From contig CAMZMU010000059.1 of assembly GCA_947311845.1 (NCBI GenBank), positions 54,459,461 through 54,523,460 on the forward strand: 64,000 nt of DNA, in the 5' to 3' direction. The stretch is from Poa pratensis (taxonomy: Eukaryota; Streptophyta; Magnoliopsida; Poales; Poaceae). Under the pieces are notes generated by a model. It searched no databases and was not told the DNA's origin. It was given only the letters and a program-made list of their open reading frames with translations. This document shows, piece after piece, positions 37,809 through 47,644 of this stretch (the stretch's first letter is position 1; each line of letters starts with the position of its first letter). Position numbers and translations under genes: made by a program.

Positions 37809-39169
37809 GTTTTAGATCCTAATTTTGTTTCGGTAGTGTTTCAAAATCAAAAGCAAAAGAAAGAAACTCACCGGAGGGCCATGGGCTCGCCGGCAAAGTG
37901 TGCCGCCGTCATAGCAGCACCGTTCCTCTCGATCCGAGTCCGCATCGGCATGCCGAGGGACTGGACGAAGAACAACCCCTCACGGGGCAAAGAAAGTAAC
38001 CCCGCAAGGGGCAAAGGGCACGGCGTGGCCTCGGGCCATCGCCGCCGTCTTCGGGCACAACCGCCACGGGTGGCAGCGCATACGCCACGTTCGACGGAGA
38101 AGCGCGCTGGACCTTGTCCGTTGCACGCTCCTCCGGCGAGCGCAGCGTAGCACCACCGTGGGCGGGTCGCCGAACGCCGAGAGTGGACGGGCTTCGGTCG
38201 TCCCTCTCGGGTGCAAGAGAAAGGGGGTCGGGCGCAAGGGATGGCCAGCGCGGTGTCCGCGGCCATCCTGGCGCGTTCTCCGGCGGCCGCCGAGCCGGCG
38301 GCGCGGCCCCACCCCAGCCGCCGTCGCGGTGACGAGAGAGAGCGGCCAGCCGCCGCCGGCGCGCGCGGGATCGACGCGAGAAAGAATAGAGAAGGAAAGA
38401 AAGAGCGTTTTTTTTTCGCTCACGATGGACGCGGCGCTGGGTTGACCGGACGGGAACATCGCTGGACCGTCCGATGAAACGGACGGCCAGGATGCGTCCT
38501 GGCGCAACCCTAGAACCCAGCTGGGCCTCGGGCCGAAAAGTGCAGGGCCATGGGCCGCTGCAGGGCCGTCGCCGCGTCGCCGTGAGCGGCAGATAGCAAG
38601 GCCGCGCACGGCCGTGGGCCGCTGTTACACGTCGCCCCGCGCGACAGATAGCCGCGGGCTGCAGATAAACGGTTTTTTTTCTTTTTTTAGCACAGTTTTG
38701 GCAATTTTCTGCCCAATTTTGTGCTGATTTAGCATAGTTTTTCCTATTCAAATTATTCCAACGAAAATTTGTTTAGGAAATACAAAAGTACACAGAAATG
38801 TTTTCTGAAAAGTATAAAGTTTTGTGAATTTTATTCATATTTTTTTCCGCTGCAAATAGTCAAAAGAAATTGCATAAAAGCAATAAAGTGAAAATTAAAA
38901 GCATGATTAAAATGATATTAATGCTGATTATGATTCTGCTATTATTTGACCAACGTTATTAATAGCATTATTGTGATTTAAAGTGAGAATTGAAAGCATG
39001 ATAAAGTGATTTAATGATGATTATGATTTTGTTGTTAAATGACCAACGTTGTTAATAGCATGATCATTTCTGTTTATTAATGTTTAAAGGTGCATTTATT
39101 TCTTTTATTGCCCAACGGTAATATAGTTTTAATTGCACAAACGGTTGTATGTTTTAATTTATACCAACG
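37809..39169 (+). other. Long untranslated leader of the Copia element with a GC-rich insert
   Basis: The leader before gag is about 1.4 kb. Its first 850 bp (37870-38670) are strongly GC-rich with long open frames on the minus strand but no recognisable protein. The rest (38670-39169) is AT-rich with two related blocks around GATTATGATT and CAACGTTATTAATAGCAT. The GC-rich part may be a captured host sequence. Confidence 0.5.
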
Positions 39170-40132
39170 TTGGATTATTACATGCAATTGTTTTTGTTAT
39201 CTTATATCCTTGTGGTTTCAGGAAGTTTTCACCTGATGAGTTGCCTCAAGGACGTTCCGACGCTCAGGGGTGACAACTACGCTGAGTGGTGGAAGAAAGT
39301 CGAGCTGGCTTTTGTCTGCGCTGAGGTCGACTGGGTTGTGAGTACTCCACAGCCAGTCAAGCCAGCAGAGCCAGTGAGAGCAACAGATGATGATGATTCT
39401 GCTTGGCAGAAAAAGCAGCTGGACTATGGTCCAGTAGAGATGGGTTACACCCTAGAGAACCAAAAGTGGGTGAACGCCAACAAAAAGTGCATGGCATTCA
39501 TAAAGAACACAGTTGAGAACGCTATTGTGGGCTCAATTGAAGAGTGTACCTCTGTGGGAGAGTATCTCCAAAAGATAAAGAGCCAGTTTACTGGTTCTTC
39601 AAAGACATATGCTACCCAGCTGCTCAGACAGCTGGTGACAGAAAAGTATCATGGAGGTTCACATGGAATAAGGGAGCACATTCTCAGAATGAGCAACATG
39701 GCTGCTAAGCTTAAGTCCATGGAGGCTGATCTGGAGCTCAAGCCTGCACTCATAGTTCACTTGGTGATGGCTTCACTGCCACCACAATTTGAAAATTTCA
39801 TCATCAACTACAATGTGTCGCCTGAAAAATGGGACATTGAAAAGACCATTGCCATGCTGTCGCAAGAAGAGGAAAGGCTGAAGTCCCAGAATGGGGGCTC
39901 CTTGAACTTTGTGAAGGACAACAAGAACAGGAACTACAACGGTTCCCCTTCTAAGCCATATGGCAAAGGTCCTCACCAGCATAAGCCACATGGCAAAGGT
40001 CCCCAGCAGTTTCAGCAAGTGGACAAAGACACCTGCCTCCACTGCAAGAAGAAAGGGCATTTCAAGCAAGATTGCCCAGATTGGCTCAAGATGATAATGG
40101 CCAAGAGAGGTAAGACACAGTTTCTTTTGTAA
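39170..40132 (+). CDS. Copia gag polyprotein
   Basis: An open frame of about 320 codons encoding the nucleocapsid precursor. It has a TLRGDNYAEWWKKVE-type gag N-terminal motif, a UBN2/DUF4219-like middle region, a basic Gly/Pro/His-rich stretch and a single CCHC zinc knuckle (C-x2-C-x4-H-x4-C) near 40033-40074. The true start is more likely the in-frame ATG at 39236 than 39170. The frame ends early at 40132 because a T run near 40124 appears one base short; gag would otherwise run on into the protease as in related elements. Confidence 0.9.
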   Translation: MDYYMQLFLLSYILVVSGSFHLMSCLKDVPTLRGDNYAEWWKKVELAFVCAEVDWVVSTPQPVKPAEPVRATDDDDSAWQKKQLDYGPVEMGYTLENQKWVNANKKCMAFIKNTVENAIVGSIEECTSVGEYLQKIKSQFTGSSKTYATQLLRQLVTEKYHGGSHGIREHILRMSNMAAKLKSMEADLELKPALIVHLVMASLPPQFENFIINYNVSPEKWDIEKTIAMLSQEEERLKSQNGGSLNFVKDNKNRNYNGSPSKPYGKGPHQHKPHGKGPQQFQQVDKDTCLHCKKKGHFKQDCPDWLKMIMAKRGKTQFLL

Positions 40133-43100
40133 ATGAATCCCTGTATACACAGTTTTCAAAATCTACTTGGTGGATTGACTCAGGTGCAACTGTTCATGTT
40201 GCAAATTCTTTACAGGGATTCCATTCGACAAGGACTTTGCAAAGAAGCGAAAGACACATTGAAGTCGCAAATGGAGTTCAAGCAGAAGTTGAAGCTGTTG
40301 GCGACGTCTCCTTGGAGCTAGCTGATGGTTTCAATATTATGCTTAGAGATGTTTTATTTGTTCCTTCGATTCACAGAAACTTAATAAGTGTATCGTGTTT
40401 GGATAAAGACAGTTATGAATGTTATTTCGGTCATGGCAAGTGTGCCATATGGTTTAAAGATGCTTGTGTGGGTATTGCTTTACTTCATGATAAGCTTTAT
40501 TTGTTATCCTTGCGTGAAAAAGTGCATTCTGTGAGTAATGTGAATGAACAAATTCCTTGTCGGACAAAGAACAAAAGAAAAGAAAGCGAACTCATGACTC
40601 TTCGAAGTTATGGCACTGTCGATTAGGCCATATTTCGAGGGGAAGAATAGAAAGCCTCGTTAAAAATGAATTCTTCCTCCGTTAGAGTTCTCAGATATCG
40701 AACAATGCATAGATTGCATAAAAGGAAAATACGTAAAACAAATTAAAAAGGGTGCAAACCGAAGCACAGCGACACTAGAAATTATTCACACTGATATATG
40801 TGGACCATTTCCGGTGAAAAGTGTGGATGGTTATGACTCGTTCATAACGTTCACAGATGATTACTCCCGATATGGTTATATTTATCCAATTAAAGAAAGA
40901 TCTGAAGCATTGGATAAATTTAAAATATTCAAAGCTGAAGTTGAAAATCAACATGATAAAAGAATTAAAATAGTCAGGTCCGACCGTGGGGGGGAGTACT
41001 ACGGTCGGCACACTCCATATGGTCAAGTACCTGGACCTTTTGCAAGGTTTTTACAGGAAAATGGAATAGTCGCCCAGTATTCTATGCCGGGCGAACCACA
41101 GCAAAATGGAGTAGCTGAAAGGCGTAACCGTACTCTTATGGATATGGTGCGCAGTATGATGAGTTATTCCACACTGCCATTGGGATTATGGATGGAGGCG
41201 TTAAAAACCGCCATTCACATTCTCAACAGAGTACCAAGTAAGTCGGTGCCCAAAACACCGTACGAGTTGTGGACAGGGAAAGTTCCTTCTCTACGCCACT
41301 TGAAAGTCTGGGGGAGCCCAGCTGAGGCAAAAGTTTTTAATCCCACATTGCAAAGTTAGACCCCAAAACAGTAACTTGCCATTTCATTGGCTATCCTGAT
41401 AGATCAAAAGGTTATCGTTTCTACTGTGCAGACAGATACACAAAGTTTGTAGAAACGAGACACGCGGTCTTCTTGGAGGACGAAATGATGAGGGGGAGCA
41501 TGGTAGGCCGGAAAATTGATCTTGAGGAGAAGAGGGTGTGTGCACCTTTTCCGATGATCCATGAGCCATTTTTCGCCCTACCTGTTGTACCTGCACCGAT
41601 AATCCCAGAGGTTGTGGTGCAAGCACCTGTTGTAACTCCACCCGTGACCACAACGAGGCAAGATTCGGAACCTGTCCGTCAGGAGCCGACTCAACCCGTT
41701 GTTGAGCATGAAAGGGAGCGACGACAGCCACATTTAGAAGAAGAGTCGCACGTTGAGACACATGATGTGCCAGAGAATGAGACTCTCAGAAGGTCTAAAA
41801 GAGCTAGGAAATCAGCTATTTCTAGTGATTATAGAGTTTATAATACAGAAACAGTTCATATGGAAGAAGATCCCACTTCATATGAAGAAGCCATGAGAAG
41901 CGTTCACTCTTCGAAGTGGCTGGAAGCCATGGAAGACGAGATGAAATCGATGAGTTCTAACAATGTTTGGGACTTAGAGGAAATTCCTAAAGGAGCCAAA
42001 ACAGTAGGCTGCAAATGGGTCTACAAAACTAAGTATGACTCCAATGGAACGTGAAAAGTATAAAGCGCGACTTGTGGCAAAAGGCTTTACGCAAAGAGAA
42101 GGGTAGATTACAATGAGACATTTTCTCCGGTCTCATGTAAGGATTCTTCAGAATCATCATGGCACTAGTTGCGCATTTTGATTTAGAGTTGCATCAAATG
42201 GATGTAAAGACGGCATTTCTAAATGGAGATTTAGAAGAAAATGTTTACATGAAACAACCCACGGTTTTTTCATGGAGGGGAAGGAACATATGGGATGCCG
42301 CCTAAAGAAATCCATTTATGGGTTAAAGCAAGCCTCTAGACAGTGGTATTTAAAGTTCAATAATACAATTAAAAGTTTTGGATTTAAAGAGAATGTTGAG
42401 GACAACTGCATTTATGCAAAGTTTAAAAGTGGGAAATATATTTTCCTAATTCTGTACGTGGATGATATCTTGCTTGCAAGCAATGATGTCAGTCTACTAC
42501 TAGAAACAAAGAAATTCTTGTCCTCAAATTTTGATATGAAAGATCTTGGTGAAGCTTCATATGTTTTGGGCATAGAAATTCACCGGGATAGAAAGAATGG
42601 AGTGCTAGGACTATCACAAAAGGCATATTTAGAAAAGGTTCTAAAGAAATATAATATGCATAAAAGTAGCGCATCACCTGCTCCGATAGTCAAGGGCGAT
42701 AGTTTTGGGAAATTTCAATGTCCCAAAAGTCAATATGAGATCGATCGAATGAAAGCAGTACCATATGCTTCGGCTGTTGGAAGCTTACAGTATGCACAAG
42801 TGTGCACTCGCCCTGACTTAGCTTTTATCACCGGGGTACTCGGTAGATATCAAGAAAATCCAGGCCATGAACACTGGAACATGGTAAAGAAAGCATTGCG
42901 TTATGTGCAAGGCGCAAAAGACCTCATGCTAACATATAGAAGATCTGATTCCCTAGAACTAAGAGGGTATTCAGACGCAGATTTTGCGGGAGACAAAGAT
43001 GATAGAAGTCCACGTCAGGGTACGTGTTCACTCTCGCAGGAGGGGCTATTTCGTGGAAAAGCTCCAAACAGTCATTAGTTGCTGCATCCACGATGTATGC

Positions 43101-43434
43101 AGAATTTATAGCATGTTATGAGGCCACGGGACAGGCGATATGGTTAAAGAAATTTATACCCGACTTGAAAGTGGTAGATTGTATTGACAAACCACTAAAG
43201 ATGTACTGTGACAACCAGCCCGCAGTATTCTATGCTCACAACAACAAGTCGAGTAATGCTACAAAGGCAATAGATATAAAGTATTATGTTGTGAAAGATA
43301 AGATCCAGGATCAAACTATAAGTCTCGAGCATATAAGGACAAAGGAAATGCTTGCGGATCCGCTAACGAAAGGCTTACCACCCGATGTGTTCCAGAAACA
43401 CATAGCCGGCATGGGATTAATGGAAAGCCTATGA
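40133..43434 (+). pseudogene. Copia pol region: protease, integrase, reverse transcriptase, RNase H
   Basis: Order read across frames: protease WIDSGATVHVAN (about 40168), GAG-pre-integrase with an LGHIS motif, integrase ([29 protein letters not shown]), RT (N-terminal part about 41900-42060; YVDDILLASND about 42455), and RNase H ([20 protein letters not shown]). The frame is broken near 40592, 40670, 41353, 42050, 42053, 42104, 42148, 42262 and 43006. Each break looks like one lost base in a short run of identical bases. It ends with TGA at 43432-43434. Confidence 0.92.
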
Positions 43435-43608
43435 TCACTGGATCACAGAGGCCCAAAAGTAATGTTTATTGTTTCAAAACTGAAAAGTATATGGTGGCTG
43501 TCTGATTCTATCGGCAATTGAGCTGTGACGATGAAACATGCTCTATGTACTAATCGGTGATGAAACGAGTAAAGTAAAAGGTAAAAGTTAAAAGTAAAAG
43601 TTGAGATC

Positions 43609-43619
43609 AAGGGGGAGAA
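43609..43619 (+). other. Polypurine tract
   Basis: AAGGGGGAGAA immediately precedes the 3' LTR, the site for plus-strand DNA priming. Confidence 0.9.
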
Positions 43620-44224
43620 TGTTAGATTGATCTCGTTTTAATGAGATTGATCCGAATTGATTAGCCCAACGGCTAAATCAATCCCCTTGATTGCGCCCTA
43701 ATCGGGGGCGTCTGTTTCCTGTTATGGACAGTGGGCCCCTGTGACCTGCGCTATATATAGAGGTGGGGGTCAAGCACACAGTACGAGGTTGACCGTGCTG
43801 CCAGCCACCCCACCGACATCCCCTACCGATTAGGGTTAGCGCAGTGCTCACGGGAAGCACCGCTGCGCCGCCACTGCCCCGCAGCCGCCACCGTCGACCA
43901 CCATGGTCGACTCCTCGAGCTCCTCTGGACAGAGCCAAGGTATCTCTCCGATCCCCTCTTTTTCTCACTGTTTACACACACACACATGATCTACACGTTG
44001 ATCTACCGATACAAGTAATCCTTAGCGCAGTGCTCACGGGAAGTACCGCTGCGCCGCCACTGCCCTGCAGCCGCCACCGTCGACCACCATGGCCGACTCC
44101 TCGAGCTCCTCTGGACAGAGCCAAGGCATCTCTCCGATCCCCTCTTTTTCTCACTGTTTACACACACACACACACATGATCTACACGTTGATCTACCGAT
44201 ACAAGTAATCCTATGGATCTAACA
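43620..44224 (+). repeat. 3' LTR with internal 186 bp tandem duplication (605 bp)
   Basis: It matches the 5' LTR except that the segment from TTAGCGCAGTGCTC to ACAAGTAATCC occurs twice (43836-44021 and 44022-44211). The second unit carries its own substitutions and a longer CA microsatellite. In the first 210 bp it is missing four single bases found in the 5' LTR. The TATA box is at 43751-43760. Confidence 0.93.
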
Positions 44225-44229
44225 GCATT

Positions 44230-44972
44230 CTCCAGCCACGACAGCGCCTTGCCCCTCGCATCCGACGCCTCCCGCCACTGCCCGCCTCGGCCAGCGTCAC
44301 CGCCTTCGCCTACATCGCCTCCAGCTCCCGCTGCTGCTTGGCGTTGATGAATCCCGTGAAGTAGGAGGAGTCGGCGTGCGTGGCCATCTGCGCCACGGGG
44401 TACGTGAACCGTTCCCGATGGCGATGCCACGGAGTTTGATCCGCCACCCCCATCGGCAGACCCGGGTTCACGGCCAGCATCCGCGCCGCGGCGGCGGGCA
44501 CATACTTGTCGGCGTAGCTCTCGCCAGTGAGGAAGAACGGGCACGCGCGGAAGGACGGGCTGGCGTCGAAGAAGGCCTGGAGCGCGACGAAGACGTGCTC
44601 AGCGATGACGGTCTGGTTACGCGAGATGTGGGCGGGGGAGGGCGCGGCGCTGAAGCCGGTGTCGAGCGAGCTGTTGAGGAAGAGGAGCCGTAGCGGCGGT
44701 TCCACGCGAATGGGTTGCGGGAGAGTGAGGCGCCGTCGGTGTCGTCGACGAGGTAGGGCCCTGCAGCCAGAGGAGCAGCGGCGTGTCCGGTGGCGGCGTG
44801 AGCGGGTCGGTCGCCTCGTAGTAGGCATAGGAGAGGGATGCGTTCGTAGACGGGTCAACGGGCAGATAACCGGAGCTGGTCGGCAGCGCCTCCTTCGGGA
44901 ACACCACTGCCCGGCGGAGGTCGCGGCGTGGAGGAGGACGACGACTGTGAGGTGCAGAAGCGGCGGAGCCAT
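44230..44972 (-). pseudogene. SCPL gene C, 5' part
   Basis: Read from the ATG at 44972: a leader MAPPLLHLTVVVLLHAATSAG, then a frameshift, then [20 protein letters not shown] and LWLQG. About 45 bp covering the oxyanion GGPG(C)SG motif are deleted near 44760. The nucleophile motif survives as GESYADKYVP (Gly to Asp after the YA). It continues to the Copia insertion at 44224. Disabled by deletion and insertion regardless of sequencing quality. Confidence 0.88.
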
Positions 44973-46152
44973 GGATCGGGTTGGAGGTGGATACGGGATC
45001 GGAAGCTGTGCGTGCGGATCAGTGTGTCAGTGAGGGTGTCAGCATTAGTATTACGTGCTCGGTGCTCGCCATGTGCACATCACAAGGCACGAGCCATCAA
45101 GAGCTAGGCCAAGCACGAGCCATATGCATTCCCAACACAACAAAGCAAGCAAATGGCTACCACATATACAGATGCACACGAAGTAGGAGTTTAGACATGA
45201 AAGGGCGTGTCTAGTTGCTCGCATGGATTTTGGGCCTTTTTTGCATCCGTGGCTCAACTCAGCCTGGTCCAGGAGAAACGAGGCCTCAGCCAGTTTTTGC
45301 TCCTCGTTTGCTTGCCCACGATGTTCCATCCTGGCCCGTTCGGCAGGAACCGAGATTTTGAGCACCGGCGTTTGGTTTGCATCTGTGTTCCCTATACTCT
45401 TACCTCTTATCTAGGTACCTCACACCACCACACTTGAACAATCTACCTGACAACACCATGAAGAACAGCACGGCGGCGGTGTGGCAAGAGGGCGGAGTTA
45501 ACCGCGGTGAGCGGCGGCGACAAAGGTTGAAGAACCCACATACAGTAAGCGCAGTGTAAACATGTAATACAGTACAAGATCTGCTCGTATACGACCGTCG
45601 AAATGTAGAAGTTACAACATGAAAGTTGTGGGTAACGTTAAGATGAACCTCCTTGTCAAAAGATATTTCAAATGGTCAACCGAGTGCAAAGAATTTGACA
45701 AAATTCGTCCTAACAAGTTCCCAACATCGGTTCGAAATTGAGAAGTTACAGTCTACGAAACTCGAAACCGAGTACGGGAATAGAACCTACTCATCGACGC
45801 GCACATATTTCGTATACAAAAATTTCGGATCGAGTTATGGTTGTGTAGATTAGAGACACACTAAGTCCAACAGTAGTGGAGCAATTTAAGGGAGGTGAGG
45901 GAGGTGAGAACAGAGGTCACCTACCAGGAGAGCCAACCCAGGTGGGTCTGTCGGCTCATGCAAACTTGGCCATGCAGAAACGGCCGAATCGGCCGTTCCT
46001 ACTCACCCAGACCCAAGACTGCTTTAAGTTTCATGCGAGCCAGAAACGCGATGCAAGCCGGACAACCGGGCCAAAAAAAAAGTCTCCACAGCCTGCATGG
46101 ATGCTTAGCGAGCAACCAAACACATCCGAAGTGGGGGAAACGTGTTTAATAA
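44973..46152. other. Intergenic with one copy of the dispersed ~230 bp repeat (45610-45835)
   Basis: The segment 45610-45835 matches the right arm of the fold-back at 33650-34275 (shared GTTACAACAT, TTTGACAAAATTCGT and CGAAACTCGAAACCGA blocks). The rest holds short unconvincing ORFs only. Confidence 0.6.
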
Positions 46153-47231
46153 GGGTATGTTTGGTAGGTTGTATCACCTCATCAAAACTTTCTCAAGTGA
46201 GCCAAGTTGATATGGGCCAGGTTGGGCTGAGATTTGCTTCTCTGTTTGGTGGCCCGTATGGGTTGAGACAATCTGGGCTGAGCTGTTGTTTGGTAGGTTG
46301 TATGTCTTGAGACATGTTGAGATTCGAGTCCAGAAAAAAAGTTACAAATAGGTCCAAAATCTTACAGAACAATCCCTGGATAGAAAGAAAAAAAAGCAAT
46401 CAGGTCCTGTAAAATTTCCCAATCGTGGCCGTGGTGGCAGCCCGTCTCCGGCGCTTGGCAGCTTGCTGGCAGCGCGTCTCCTCGTGGCCGTGGTACTCCA
46501 TGGCGGCGTGTGGAGGCGGCGGTGGCCCTCCTCCGTGGGGCGAGCTGGGCGGCGGTGGTTGAGGAGCTTCGTGGGGGGCGCGAGGAGCTCCATGGTGGCG
46601 GGGTAGACAGCCGCTGGGAGGAGCTCGGCGGCGTGGCGTCGGGGCGAAGCAGCACAAGCGGCGGAGCGTCGAGGCGAAGCAGGACGCATCGGGGTGGCGC
46701 AGCGCGGCGGGAATTGCGCGGTGCGGCAAGAACGATTGGTCGAAGCCATTGCCCACCTCCGTTTTTTTTTTTTTTGAATTTTTGCCCACCTCCGTTCCGA
46801 CAAGGGCTGGCGCTCCTCAGCAACAGCGCGCGGCGCGGACGAATGGAGCGCGCAACGCGGACGAGACCGGAGCTAGGTGGTGCTGCGCGGCGAGAACGAA
46901 ACCAGCGCGCGGCGTCGACGAGACCGGAGCTAGGCCGCGCTGCGCGGTGAGAACCGGAGGAGAGAAGCAGTGGGACGAGAGAAGGGGAAATGAGCGAGGG
47001 GGTGGGCAAGGCGGCGCTCGCTGGTCGCGGGTGGGGCCCACGCGTGGGTTTTTCCGTATCAGCTCGGCCTGGCCCGAGTGTGAAGCTCGATTCCCACTTC
47101 TCATCTGGGCAGGGCCGAGGGACGTTTTTCGTATGTGGTGTATGGCCCAAGGAACGAAACCAGGCTACCAAACACCCGAAAATTGGGTGGGGTGAGATTT
47201 TCTGAGCCCAACCGGGCTACCAAACACACCC
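46153..47231. mobile_element. PIF/Harbinger-type element with GC-rich cargo (1079 bp)
   Basis: Ends GGGTATGTTTGGTAG (left) and GGGTGTGTTTGGTAG (right, complement) are flanked by TAA at 46150-46152 and 47232-47234. The interior at 46430-47060 is GC-rich with open frames on both strands and is probably a captured gene fragment. No transposase. Confidence 0.78.
46749..46796. mobile_element. Micro-insertion (18 nt) with 15 bp target duplication
   Basis: TTGCCCACCTCCGTT at 46749-46763 is exactly repeated at 46782-46796. The intervening 18 nt are a T run followed by GAATTT. This is the same signature as 26183-26230, nested in the Harbinger-type element. Confidence 0.7.
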
Positions 47232-47234
47232 TAA

Positions 47235-47644
47235 GTGTATCCAGGTCGCTGAGTGTATCATAATCACATCTCAACAAAACGCTTGCTGCTACGCCGAACG
47301 CCGATGTCGCCCAGGTCAGTACGCTACGCGCGCTGAGGTCCCGCAGCAAGAGGAACATCCCTACCAGAATTGAATTGCAACATAAAAAACTGTTTTCAGC
47401 TTAACACGGTTTTAAACTATACAACTGTAGTTGTACATTTTTCTCTCGATAAATGGCGTTTTTATAAAGCTCAAATACAATTCAAACGAGCACACTACAA
47501 CAGCCGTTACACATGTGCGTATTCATACAAATTCTAAACATATCATGCTAAGTTACATGCCAAAGAAAATCATTACACACATCAAGAATTATTAATATTA
47601 TCTTCATATCATAGGTACCAAGAGAAACTCCACGGTTTGAGATC
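47235..47644. other. Downstream flank of the LRR gene
   Basis: Noncoding; it probably includes the 3' UTR of the minus-strand LRR gene (about 47400-47644). No other feature seen. Confidence 0.5.

Larger units (their letters stand above)
37376..44224 (+). mobile_element. Copia LTR retrotransposon inserted in SCPL C (6849 bp)
   Basis: Two LTRs (37376-37794 and 43620-44224) start TGTTAGATTGATCTCG and end GGATCTAACA. The element is flanked by the perfect 5 bp TSD GCATT (37371-37375, 44225-44229). The domain order is gag, protease, integrase, RT, RNase H, which is Copia. The LTRs differ by few substitutions, so the insertion is recent, but the 3' LTR carries a 186 bp internal duplication and several 1-base losses. 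It disrupts the minus-strand SCPL C gene. Confidence 0.97.

Noticed and set aside
37909..38751. 280-residue minus-strand ORF in the Copia leader
   Set aside because: GC-rich sequence with no domain, antisense to the retroelement; open frame attributable to composition.
46362..47171. 269-residue minus-strand ORF
   Set aside because: Lies in the GC-rich core of a Harbinger-type element, with competing long frames on the other strand and low-complexity Ala/Pro/Arg composition.
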